Below the pieces are notes generated by a model. It worked only from the letters and a program-made list of their open reading frames with translations, did no database searches and was not told where the DNA came from. From assembly GCA_011037195.1 (NCBI GenBank), contig JAAEAF010002622.1:1-64000 (forward strand): a stretch of DNA of 64,000 bases. The letters run 5' to 3'. The position numbers and the translations under genes are program-made. Source of the DNA: Triatoma infestans (lineage: Eukaryota > Arthropoda > Insecta > Hemiptera > Reduviidae). Positions 45,051 to 57,028 of this stretch are shown piece by piece. Position 1 is the stretch's first letter. The number at the start of each line of letters is the position of its first letter.

Positions 45051-46589
45051 ATAAAAAATTGATATCAAAAAAAGTAGAAATAGAAAAATAAATATTCATT
45101 AAACTCTAAAGTAATATTAGCAACACAGAAATAACTATAATAACGCCGGAAGAACAGTTGGTATAATAATACAAAGAAATAATAACAAAGAATGGATTCA
45201 TTGATTCGTTTTTCTTCTTTATGTTAGGAAACACATTAATACTTGTGCTCGTGAAACTATAAGTAAAGTAAAGTAATAAAAGTAATGCCTATGTCTTTCA
45301 GGCGGGCTTAACGTCCATCTACCCAAATTAGCCATGAAACTACTATATCTTCGCTGGAAAATATCTTATTTTTGTTTCACTTTCAGTTGTACTGAATTCT
45401 TGTGATTGAATACCAAAAGTAATGAAATAAATATATTAAATAAAAAAAGATGAAATACCCATAGTGATTGGCTTCGATTTTTTATTCTTTTTTCTTCGCT
45501 TTAATCTCATCATCTGTCTCAGATCTCAGATTAAATCTTAATATTCTCATCTGAAGCAAAATCATATAGCTTTATATAATAGCGAATGGTTATATTAAGT
45601 AAATATGTTTCCAAAATGTTAAATAAATTGAATTAGTTAGCCATTTTATGTGATTACAAGTTTGGGTGTGATAAGATTCTATTAGAACCAGAGATAATAT
45701 ATACAACTCCTACTATTAAATTAGGTCGACTTTAGGTGAGCATTATGGAGTTATCTAATATTGTTGTAGGACAAGACAGAGCAAAGTAAAGCCTGTCTTT
45801 TTACGATACTTGCTAATGATTTATAACTTAAACTGGATAGAATTCATGGAAAGAGTTGGGTCTGAACATGTGTACAGAGAGTATATATATTTCTCCTATT
45901 TTATGATATCTAAACTACAAGGTAGAGAAATTTTACGCGCTACATTTCTTCTTTTTTATATCCCCTTTTGGGGGGGGGGGGTAAACCTTCACTCTCTAAC
46001 ATCCTTCTGCAACCATCCGCTATGTCTACTAAAAATGTGATATTATATTCCAACACTTTTACTATTTGTAATGAAACTGGACTGCAGATGGTGTTCCGTC
46101 TGCAAGAATAACTGTCCATCCTGAGTTTACCACTGGGGCTTAGTTTGTTTTTTTTATAGTTATTCTCTTTCTTACGAATAATATGTTTTTATTACTATTT
46201 CACTACAATAATTTAATAGTGGCTTTAAAAAGAATTAAAATTCAACTTTATTCATGGCAGCATTAACACTTAACAAAGGCCACGAATAACGATAAAATTC
46301 TTATAAAAAAAAAAAAAAAAATAAAAATAAAAATAAAAAATAAAAATAAAATCAGAGAATATAGTAGACATACCCCAACATTTTCGGATTTGAAACTTTA
46401 TTTCTTTTTTGTATTTTATTTTTTCTGGGTAATTAAAATATTTTACTTCATGCTCTACTATGGATAAAATGGAAAAACAGAAAAAAATTCTCTTTATTCA
46501 TCAAAAATGAATTTTGAACAGAAGCGGATTATCGGACAGGCCATGATTGCCCTGGAGCTTCACGACGACCTAAGGGACCTTTATTGAAT
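45051..46589. other. AT-rich spacer with a G12 run
   Basis: No gene or known repeat. It contains a run of 12 G at 45970-45981, unusual in this composition, and an A-rich AAAAATAAA array near 46300-46350. Confidence 0.5.
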
Positions 46590-46918
46590 ATGTGGATGGG
46601 TCCGCAATGGTAGATAACATCTGGTATTTTATCCGTCGTAGCATGCATATTCATTTTCTTCCTGACCGGTTTCGGATTTTCATCCATCGTCAGTGCAAAA
46701 ATTCACCAAGTTCGTGTAGACAGTTCACTTGAACGAAATGTTTCTGTTACATTCGCACTTGTTGGTTTGTTGATTGTATATAATTATGTGGGGAGGTTAG
46801 AAGGTTACGTTACTTACGTGTGTGTGTTTTTTTGCTCTGAAAATGGATGAAATTCCGAAACCGGTCAGGAAGAAAATGAATATGCATGCTACAACGGATA
46901 AAATACCAGATAAGAGAC
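46590..46918. repeat. Repeat X, inverted pair
   Basis: The left arm, 46590-46800 on the minus strand, matches 18240-18458 (GACCGGTTTCGGATTTTCAT, GGTTTGTTGATTGTATA). The right arm, 46835-46915 on the plus strand, repeats its core (ATGGATGAAATTCCGAAACC, GAAAATGAATATGCATGCTA). The two cores can pair over about 75 bp with a ~145-bp loop. An H element begins about 55 bp later, as also happens after the 18240 copy. Confidence 0.75.
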
Positions 46919-46973
46919 CCTTTATTTTATTATTCAATTTTAATAAAATTTTTAACAATTTTTATTATATATT

Positions 46974-47958
46974 ACTTTCTCTTTCTCCTAGTAAGAGGAA
47001 GTATTGTAATCGTGTCAAATTTTCGATATCGAGTTTTCACCGGAAATATCCATTTTGAGGTCCCCTGAGTCCAAAAAAGTGGTTTTTAGCAAATGGTCTG
47101 TGTGTGTGTTTGTGTGTATGTATGTGAACAGCATAGCTCAAAAACGAAAAACCGTAGAAGTTGAAACTTGATATTCCGTCTAGGTATCATCATGGCATCT
47201 GACAGTGGGTCACCTGTCAAAATTCCTCAACCGGAAGTACCACTTCACTTGAAGGTTTTTTTTCTTTTTTGCAATTTTCTCAAAAATGGCTCCAACGATT
47301 TTCTTCAATCTTGGTATATCAACTACACATACAAAGAGCTACAACTTTTATTTGTAACATTTCTCTGGGAAAATTTATTTAAGGGCACTTATGGGGGAGA
47401 GGTGGGGTTAGGTATTCATCTAAGGTGCTATTTCAGTTTATAAACAATTCTAACATCTAAATAATGTTAATAAGAATTAAATATGTTGTTGAAATTCCGA
47501 GTTTGATAAAAATCGGATAACCGGAAGTGCGTTTACTTTACCACTTTACTAAATGATTTTTTTCACTTTTTCGCGATTTTCTCAAAAATGGCTGCGACGA
47601 TTTTCTTTAAACATGTTATATTAACACTCATACAAAGAGCTACAACTTTTATTTAAAACATTTCTCTAGGAAAATTCATTATATGGCACTTTTAGTGGAG
47701 AGGTGGATTATGTTTTTCTCTTAAGTGCGATCATAGTTGATTATACAATTCTATCATCCAAACAAAATTAATTAGAAATAAATGGATTGCCGAAATTCAG
47801 AGTTTCAAGGAAATTAATTAACCGGAAGTGCGCTTTTACTGAACGGTTTTTCAGTTTTCGTCGTATTTGAATTAATTTGGTACACAAACTATAAAATTTG
47901 TCAATTATAATTTTGATAACTGGAGTAAGAGAAAGTTGTGTGAGTGTTTCACACCAGA
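46974..47958 (-). mobile_element. Family H element, best-preserved copy
   Basis: On the plus strand: hairpin ACTTTCTCTTTCTCCTAGTAAGAGGAAGT (first and last 13 bases pair, 46974-47002), CGATATCGAGTTTTCACCGG, a TG tract at about 47098-47120, CCGGAAGT boxes at 47231, 47521 and 47822, then GGAGTAAGAGAAAGT and GTGTGAGTGTTTCACACCAGA, the TCTGG end, closing at 47958 before a T run. Spacing of 290 and 301 bp marks the two modules, which align to each other along their length. No frame exceeds about 91 residues and none is credible. Confidence 0.92.
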
Positions 47959-49125
47959 TTTTTTTTTTATATTTTGATATTTAAATTTTACATATATTTA
48001 TAATTTATAACAACATTTCTGAATACAAGAACACTTGAACAATTTAACCGAAATTTTTACAATAGACTATGAATTCTGTAAATACAACTCATGCTTGGGT
48101 AATGAATGTGACAAAATTAGAAGAATCTTTGAATAAAAAAAAAATACAAATCGTAATGATGTGTTCGTCTATCACAGTAACTTGGGGGGGGGGGGGGTCT
48201 GTTCTGTTCTTTTGCTCATTTGCATTTAAACGAATGAGAAATTATTTAAGAAATATCCTCACTCTCGGATCTCGTCAGGCGAAATCCCCAACTGACAATG
48301 AATCTTTAATTGTCTTTTTCTTTTCTTTTTTTTTAGAATTACAGCATTTATTTAAAATGGTACCATCAGTATTTCCTATTTGACATGGTTATTATCTTAA
48401 CTTTTTTATGAGTCATTTACCTTGTAAGACTTCCAAATTCTTTAGGGATAAGACTGTCATGCAGGACTATCACAGTCTGACAGCTCTTAGACGCATGCAT
48501 TATTAAGTACAAAATTGGTTTTGGACTGATGGTTTTATTGAAGAGATGCTGAGATTCCTCTTTTCCTTTATCGACTAAATAAAGAGGATCTATTTATTAG
48601 CTATGCTTTACATCTTATACACTAAATGATATACAAGGAGGGCCTCAGTGATAATAGTTGACTACTTCTTTGGTTAGCATACCTAAAAAACTGTTCACCA
48701 CAATACATAATATAAGTACCCTTCCAATTGCATATACTTCCTACTTTACTGACGCGTCTACACAGATATATTCTTTCAGTTATAACCGAGAGTCAATAGT
48801 TCTTCATCACAAGCATTCCAATCCAAGTGTACTTTAACCTCCTGATATTTAGTCCTGTTTTGATTCGAGTTATTTCGCCAAATATTTTTTTTAAATCACA
48901 CTTACCGAAAAATCTTCAAGCCTCTTGAATCTCGTCTATCCAACAGTTCTTGGATCCACTTCTTATCATTCATAATATATATGACAGACAGCTTTGGTTG
49001 TCCTGTCTATCTGTCAATTTTCTATCTTTCTGCCTACTTATCTATTTAGTGGACATCAAACTAGTCTTGACATACGTATCTTGCTATTGTCACTTTAAGA
49101 ACTTTTCGATCTCTTCTGACTTTTG
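47959..49125. other. Spacer with a G14 run
   Basis: No gene or named repeat. A run of 14 G lies at 48184-48197. A 104-residue frame crosses it and has no recognised domain. Confidence 0.5.
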
Positions 49126-49600
49126 TAATGGAATCGTTTGTTGTGTGTGATTCCTGGAGTAGCAGATGTCTTGAAGAGGGCGGAAGTTAGTTTGAGAGAT
49201 TTTGGAAGTTAGTGCTCGAATTATTAAACGGTTTTTATAAAAATAACTATAATTGAACAATACTTTGAACGTTAGAAATGGTAACTAATAATTATAATAA
49301 AATACTTAATAATAAATAGAAGATAAATAACTGATAAATTAGAATGATTAAAATAACAAACTAAGATGCACAACTAAGAAAAAGATAAGTTTGAATATAA
49401 CTGTGTATAGTAAATTGCCGCTTGTGTATAAAGACGTGCTCGTTTGGCCGTAGATGATATAATAATCCGTCGTATATGATACAGTTTATATAATACTGTT
49501 GTTCACACTCACACCAAGACATCTGTGCTAGTGTGCGACCTTCGTAGTTTGGTGACCTTATTCAGGTCAGTTCAGTGGCCAATCTTATCGCGGTGCTTGC
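49126..49600 (+). other. Possible decayed LTR and leader, weak
   Basis: TGTAATGGAATCG starts a segment that holds a TATA-like GTATAAAGACG near 49428. It ends in CACACTCACACCAAGACATC, then CTTCGTAGTTTGGTGACC. TTTGGTGACC is a phrase often found at the junction between the 5' LTR and leader of insect LTR retrotransposons. No partner LTR, gag or pol lies nearby and no target duplication is visible. This rests on resemblance only. Confidence 0.25.
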
Positions 49601-52252
49601 TTATTGATGTAAGTATTGATGAAAAGGCTTTGTTGTTTGTTTGGTTGGCCGCTGCTGTCGGCGGCCAACTAGGTTGCTGTTTTATTACTGCCCTTTGTTA
49701 GATAGCACCTGGCTGGAACCATTAGTTGTAAATTATTATTTCTTTGGTGTACTTTGCCGATATCAATGACTTTGCCATGTCATTACACTTTACTGAAACT
49801 ATAATCCTTAAAACTTTTTCTATCAAGAACAAAATTGCTGGGCATCTTTTTTTTTGCTGGAGTTTAATATTCCAGAGCCATAGCGGAAGTCGGTCGAACG
49901 AAAGATATATAAAAATATGAAATCGCTCTTTATTTCATGAGATTATAGCTTCGGCTAACTTTTATCTCCATATCTAATACCTAATTTTTCCTGCCAATAA
50001 TTTTGAAAATAACTGCAAAATTTATAACTACATTATTCCTTATTTATGCCTTTAATACTATTTATAACCAGACAGATTGTATGGTCAATCCTAATGCGTA
50101 ACAAAGAAGCCAGTTCTTTTACAATACTAAATTAGATAATCAAAGGAGGAAACGCCATAACTTTCTTCCCCTTTTATACTCCAGCCTTTTTAAGCTTAAT
50201 AATATAATGAAATAAATTGCCAATTCATTTCTTTATTGAAAAAAAGGAAATCAATTAACTTTCATTTAATTACATCCGCCCACTTTGAATGGGAAATCAG
50301 GAATATCTCTTTCTCTAATACCATTATATCCGTAATTCAATACTAGGTAGTTTTTCTTAAATTACTATTATGGAGTGTTATTCAACCAATATTTTTTTTC
50401 CTTTATTTAAAAAAAGAGTTATGAATAAAGTGAATTATGTAGTTATTATTCTTGTATAATTTGACTACCTTATTCAGTGCAGTATTATTTGCACGCACTC
50501 AACAGTACAAAATTGTTGTCCTTGAAGACATAATTGACTCTCCTTTTATGATTTATGGACTAAATAGAGTAGATTTCCTTTCTTCTTTTTTTTTAAATAT
50601 TATTTCCTTATTATATTATCACTTATTACAAGAGGTCAAAATTACTAGTGTAATATGATTGTATTGGGGGGGTAAAATAACTTGATATATTATGTTAATT
50701 AATTATTATAATTATGTGGATCTTCTCAAAAGGGATCTCGTGAGGTCTGTGTTTAATACAGAAGTTGGAGAAGATGAAAAAACAACTAAGTATATAGATT
50801 CAAAATATATAATTAAAATAATCAATATATGTCAAAAATAAATAAATACAATATTTTAATATAACAACATATTAAGTGTCTTGTCATTTGGGAGAAATAG
50901 CTTTTTATAAGCTTACATATTTTACATATTTACTGACTTGAAGAAGGTTGGGTTTCTTGAGGGCACTTCCACCACCCACTACTGTAACATGGGTTTTTCT
51001 AATCACAGATTTCATTCCTTTTCGGTATAAATTTTGAACTGAACCCCCTTCCCTAAAAGGGTCCACCTTATATATTCTACCTCCACCACGGAGAAAATGA
51101 GAAGAGGGAAATTCCCTTTGTCCTAAATAAATGTAATGATAGGGGTAGGCCAGGTATCTCTGACTCAACTAACTGTTTCTTTTGTGCCTCTCAGCCTTCA
51201 AAAAACCCAACTTTATAAATATGTGCATTGCAAAAATTCCCTACTTTACAATCATAAAATATTTATTAAGGATATACTCTGATACAATTTATATTTATTA
51301 ATTCTTCTAAAGATGTACATATTACACTAGCCATTATCTTCTGAGATATTCTCATTGCTGTACAACTACTAAAAACTCATTCAAAGCAAGCTAATTAATT
51401 AATACTGACGAAAATGCAATGCTGAAATCGGTCTTCCTTGTTTAGGTGATTAGACACTTCGGACTGGACGGAACGCTTCAAGAGTCCTCCCCTTCAAATT
51501 TGATCCTTTTTGTGATTTCAAAATTTTATATTAGTATTGCTATTTAAATCAAAGGCATAAAACAAGGTCTCAAGATTGGTGGTGAGAAACTTAAAGTCAG
51601 TTATAAGGATGAAAAAGAGTTCGTCTTGTCACAATTTTAATATGGTTTTATTTTTTACCACCAGTTTCGTTTCAAGTTTATTAAAACTTTTTTTTTATAA
51701 AAATAAAATTTCTTTTCTGTAAATTTAAAAATGCATGGTTTCATCAGAAACATTGCTAGATGATAAATTTTAAACTAAAGATCGCAGGAAAATATTGTAT
51801 AAAAATTGTGACTTGATAAGTCTTCTTCATCCTTTATATCTGATTAAGGAAGTCACTATATCAATTTATCTACAATCAAAATACCAAAATCACCAAAATC
51901 ATTTTAGACTAAATAACATGAAAGACTTCAAGTAGGGGTCAACATGAAAATTTTGTTTAAGAGCTACTCGTCTAAATTTATTGTAGAACTATTCCAACAT
52001 GTTTTGAAGCTACTAAGCCTTCCTGCTTGGTAAGGATGGGCCTTTGCTAGTTTAGCCAGAAGGAAGAAGAAATTGCACATGTTGGATCTCTTTGGGAAGG
52101 GGGATTATGGTTTGCTTGTATTATTAAAAAAAACTTAATGCATTATATCGTGACATTGTCAAGCTTGTAAATAAGAGAATGCCGTAATAGAACTCTTAAG
52201 GGTTGCATGGCATAGGCGCCCGCAAAGCTAACCTGATTAGGCTAGGAAATCA
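49601..52252. other. AT-rich spacer, nothing recognised
   Basis: About 2.65 kb without a supported gene or known repeat. The stretch 49620-49700 is less AT-rich (GGCCGCTGCTGTCGGCGGCC, itself a short imperfect palindrome). Confidence 0.45.
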
Positions 52253-52310
52253 AACCCACCGGTTTAGCAGTTACCAAACCCACCGTTTAGCAGTTAACCA
52301 AACGTTCAGC
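52200..52310 (-). repeat. Short tandem duplication inside a tRNA-like SINE remnant
   Basis: AAACCCACCGGTTTAGCAGTTA occurs twice (the second copy lacks one G and gains one A) at about 52254-52301; only its first 20 bases are needed to find it. On the minus strand GTTAACTGCTAAACGGTGGG and GGTTTGATTTCCTAGCC resemble a tRNA anticodon arm and B box. It is not the same family as the 57029 SINE. Confidence 0.4.
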
Positions 52311-53261
52311 CTAGGTTCATACCTCTTCGCAATCTTTCACTACACTTGATCCTAAATTTAAACTGATAGAAGCCTCAATAATTGAATTTGAAAGATCAGA
52401 TTGTAAATGAATAGAATAAAATTGTTTACATTTAATTTACAATATGATTTGGATCCTTTGGGGGCCGCTATTCCTCAGGTTATTCTTGGACCAGTTTGTC
52501 ATATATTCTGCCGGCATTCCAACTTAACTGTAAACTACAACTTTTACTTAATTCAGTTGGCATTGCAGCACTGGTTTGCTAAATAGAAAATAAGAAACAC
52601 TTAACTTGTAATGTCAACGCTGAGACATACAACATTTGTCGTCCGGTCTTTTCAACTCCACTACACCTTATCACACGGAGCAGTATATATGAATCTAGGA
52701 AGTACATTATCTTTGGCTTATAAGGAATCCTCACATAACACAAATTACTTCTTAATAAGAACGCTATTTGGTAGCCGAACAAAATTGCTATTCTACAACA
52801 CTGCTTTACAGAGCAGATTTGAATTTATGGTTGGGACTGTCTGTCTTCTTTCCAACTCATTTGAGTTTAAAATTCTTCGCCACATAACCAATGTAACTTA
52901 CTCATTATTCAGCAAGACTAACGAAAATGATCTCAAAACTCTTAAGTATTAATAACTTAATACAAATAATACAAACTTTTATTCTTCCTTGCTCCACTCT
53001 TCTAGTATTTCATCCTTCATCTTTTTAATAACATCACTCGATGTCTAAGATGGCCGCAAAGTAAATAAATGCACTTAGTAACTCTCCATTAGATAATAAC
53101 TCCTTTCAAGTCTCCTTTTAATATGTTATTTAATTGCAAAAAAATGAAGTTGCGTTTTGCTGAAATGAGGGATATTTAACGTGGATTAAAAACAACTATG
53201 ATTACATTGGTCGGTCTAAAATGCGGTGTATTTTTTTTTTTCTTTTTTTTTTTTTTCTTTA
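52311..53261. other. Spacer with an unassigned 113-residue frame
   Basis: The frame 52611-52952 on the plus strand contains TKLLFYNTALQSRFEFMVG and LLSNSFEFKILR, loosely like the region after the palm in some LINE reverse transcriptases. Without neighbouring motifs I do not call it. The rest is AT-rich with long T runs near 53230-53260. Confidence 0.3.
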
Positions 53262-53718
53262 CTGCTGGTAAGAGAAAGTATTGCGATCGTGTCAAATTTT
53301 AGATATCGAGTTTTCACCGGACATGCAAGTTCTGAGGTCCCTTGAGTCCCTTGAGTTTAAATGTTTGCATGGGAACCGCCGACCAAAGGTTTTGATTGAA
53401 ATCGGTTAACCGGAAGTAACACTTTATTGAATGAATTTTTTAGTTTTTTTTTGGTAATTTTCTCAAAAATGGCTCCAACGATTTTATTTAATCATGGAAT
53501 ATTGAGTACACAAATAAAAAGCTACAGCTTCTAATTGAAGCTGATATAATTTTTCCAGGAAAATTCATTTAAGTGAGATTTGTGAGAAGGGTGGGGTTGT
53601 TTTCCTCGAAAAGTGTTATTTCAGTTCATTATTTTTGGAGTGTGACGCGATCTTTTTGGAAATATATCGTCCAATTTTCCTTAAACTTTGCATACTAACT
53701 GACACACACACACACACT

Positions 53719-53760
<42 letters not shown>

Positions 53761-54018
53761 TAAAGGCATATCACTTTTATTTGAAATATTTTTTTGGAAA
53801 TATTGGCTTTAGAGAGGAACTGATGTTAAAGTTTAAGCATTATTGGAGAATGGTGGAATAGCTGTTTCAATACTAAAATGTAATTGCGTTTAAATACCAA
53901 TCCTCTATGTACCATCAATTTTACCTGTTATGGGCAACAATACTAAAATCCAAGTTGGAAAAAATGTATCATTAGTTTAAAGGTAATAAGAGATAGTCAT
54001 ATCAGGGTTTCAAACCAG
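53262..54018 (-). mobile_element. Diverged, internally deleted family H element
   Basis: TTTACTGCTGGTAAGAGAAAG then TATTGCGATCGTGTCAAATT and ATATCGAGTTTTCACCGG open it. A jump of about 150 bp follows, with the TG tract missing, to ATCGGTTAACCGGAAGTAAC at 53402. One module is clear. In the next, a (CA)n tract of about 55 bp sits at 53703-53758, a different place from other copies. It ends AATAAGAGATAGTCATATCA and GGTTTCAAACCAGATTTT, a version of the TCTGG end. Confidence 0.68.
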
Positions 54019-56107
54019 ATTTTTTTCTATGTGGGAGAGGGTTAATCTAAAAAACAAATATAAAATTTATTTATTTTGTGAATTTGCTGAGTTGGGTAAG
54101 GTATTGAACATCATGGGGAACCGGATTCTTTTTATTTTTTCTACCATATTATCGTCTCCAATGTACTCTTAGACATCTGAAATTAAATGCAATTAAAAAA
54201 AAAAATGTATCCTGAGAGCTAGGGATATTCGAATACAATTGCTAGAGAATATATACTACACTATTTGAAAGAAATTGCTGCCATGAACAACTTGTATCTA
54301 TGTAGACAAACTGGTTTGTTGGTGTTATTATGGGGTGGCTAGTCTAGACACCAGCGTATTTCTCTAGGATAGACAAGGACATAGAAGGGGTTTCTAAATC
54401 GCCTAGGTCAAGAAACGAGGGGGGGGGAAGAAGTTGATCAAAAAAAGAAATGGAGAAGGGAATGAAGCAAAATAGCTTTTGTAATAGTGGAGGGGGGGAA
54501 ATGGACTTTTTGTCTTTCTTAAACATAGAGATGGTAATTAAAATTATTAAGGTTGAAGAGGGGATTTGAAAAGCGTGTATATATATATGTACGAGATGTA
54601 AATGTACGGTGCTCGTTAGGATGTGTAGCCAGCTAGTGAAAGCATTCAGAGTTCATAGAGGAGAACAAGAAGGGAATAACGGCAGTAAACCTACCTGGTA
54701 CGTATCTCTCCCTCTCTACTATTATCAGAGTGGAGGGGCGACCAAACATGACCGGTGACTTGTAGGAATGTACTGGCAGGTAGAAGCAGTCGGTCCGGTA
54801 ACTCTGTGTGAAACTTGGCCACAAAATTGCTAGTAATTGTGTTTTTTTATTTTTTTGTGAATGTGATTTCGTCGTTATTCCTTTTTTGACCACAGTTTAA
54901 GGATTTTATAATATTTGCTATCATGAGTATTTAGCTATCAGGTAAGTTGTAAAAATATTAAATATAATTAATAGTGAAATTAATTATTTTATCATTATGT
55001 TTAATACAGTTCTCTAAAAAAAGAATCAATTTCTGTTGTTTTTAAAATTCAAAATAACATTAAATATTATTGTTAAAATTTTTAAACCAAACTGATGGAA
55101 TTAAGGAGCCGAACGGTTAAAAGTTGGATGTCACCTCCTATTTACTGACGGGTTTCAACAGGTGTGTCCTTGTCTAAAGTAAATGAATTACCTTCCAAAA
55201 TAGTTTAAAACGTTAATGAAGATTAAATTAAACTTTAAATATTAATTCCAAACAATATTTTCCCGATATGGATATCAAAAAAAGAAGAAAGTACAATCTC
55301 GAGATATTCATTATTTCAAAGTATAGTGAAGCAGATATACTTTAGTTTTTATTTACAAATTAAAATTATGCTTTCTAATAATTACAATTAAAAAATTAAA
55401 AGAGTAGTCTAAAAGATAAAATAAAATAAAATCAAGAAAACGATTTGAGTGAATCTTTTATTTTCATTTTATAGTATATAGAAAAAAATAATAATTCTAT
55501 GATCCCAGACAAATACCTGAGAGTTTATCCAACTTTAGACTATTCTCTATGAGCTCGAATTTATTGTAAACAAAGCACATTTGAAAATAATCGCAATGAG
55601 TAGCATTAGGCTCAAAATTTTATTTAGATAATGCATATTCCAGTTTTTATACATACTTTATGTTCAATAATATTATGAAGAAGGAATAAAAACCACGAGG
55701 GAGTTCCAAAAGGTACCATATTAGTGTAGCAGCCTCCTAGTGGGGGGATATAATTACTTAACTTTTCGAAATGTGTTTGCCCTTTTCACTGCAGGGGGGT
55801 CACCTAACTCTTAGCACCTAATTTTATTGTTTTGTATTCAACTACAGCTGTTATTATTTTTATAACCAATCTTGAATACTAACATATAGTATTTCTTATG
55901 TTTCTTTTGAATAACAGAAACAACGAATTTGGGCGCTTGTTTATCTAGAATTTTTTTTTTTTAATATCTGTTTTATGGATATATAGTATTAGTTGATTTT
56001 GCATTGGTTAGCACTCTAAGGGAGATTTTTACTATACATAACTTCTTTTTATTATTTTGCGATAGGATAAAAAAAACTATATAGCAATTGTCTTTTGAAT
56101 AACAAGC
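54019..56107. other. AT-rich spacer, nothing recognised
   Basis: About 2.1 kb with no supported gene or known repeat. A G8 run lies at about 54419-54427, and the 54600-54800 stretch is less AT-rich. Frames of 60-86 residues on the minus strand have no recognisable domain. Confidence 0.45.
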
Positions 56108-56777
56108 AAATAATCCTTGCTTTATATAGATAAGATGGCAAAAGCAATAAAGCAGATATTTACAGTTTCAAGGCAAATAATCCTTGCTTTATATAGATAA
56201 GATGGCAAAAGCAATAAAGCAGATATTTACAGTTTCAAGGCAGATAATCCTTGCTTTATATAGATAAGATGGCAAAAGCAATAAAGCAGATATTTACAGT
56301 TTCAAGGCAGATAATCCTTGCTTTATATAGATAAGATGGCAAAAGCAATAAAGCAGATATTTACAGTTTCAAGGCAAATAATCCTTGCTTTATATAGATA
56401 AGATGGCAAAAGCAATAAAGCAGATATTTACAGTTTCAAGGCAGATAATCCTTGCTTTATATAGATAAGATGGCAAAAGCAATAAAGCAGATATTTACAG
56501 TTTCAAGGCAAATAATCCTTGCTTTATATAGATAAGATGGCAAAAGCAATAAAGCAGATATTTACAGTTTCAAGGCAGATAATCCTTGCTTTATATAGAT
56601 AAGATGGCAAAAGCAATAAAGCAGATATTTACAGTTTCAAGGCAGATAATCCTTGCTTTATATAGATAAGATGGCAAAAGCAATAAAGCAGATATTTACA
56701 GTTTCAAGGCAAATAATCCTTGCTTTATATAGATAAGATGGCAAAAACAATAAAGCAGATATTTACAGTTTCAAGGC
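56108..56777. repeat. 67-bp minisatellite, ten units
   Basis: Exactly 670 bp, ten units of 67. Units are nearly identical. One site near the start alternates between AAATAATCC and AGATAATCC in the order A A G G A G A G G A, and the tenth unit has GCAAAAACAATAAAG in place of GCAAAAGCAATAAAG. Each unit has an inverted pair, TGCTTTAT and ATAAAGCA, around a 21-nt loop, and an AGATAAGA motif. There are no spacers between units. Confidence 0.97.
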
Positions 56778-57028
56778 AGATAAAAACATTTATCGAATCC
56801 AGATAGTCTGTTGGTTTGTTGCAATGGTTTTGTTTCCATAATATTCTTAAACTCGTATAATTAGATTTTTTCTTTCATATCAGCACGTTCCATTTTGTAC
56901 CATCCCCATCTATAAGATTTGATGAACAGGGTAAATGCAATGCTTAATCAGTGCAGACACTCACTTTTCACTTGCCGATTCTTCTGCTTTGCTAGTCGAA
57001 GATCACACACTGTAAATCGAAACACAGG

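Noticed and set aside
52611..52952. 113-residue frame with weak similarity to a LINE reverse transcriptase thumb
   Set aside because: The resemblance covers only about 20 residues and no neighbouring RT motif is present.
56108..56777. CRISPR-like regular repeats
   Set aside because: Units are contiguous with no variable spacers, and the context is eukaryotic; it is a minisatellite.
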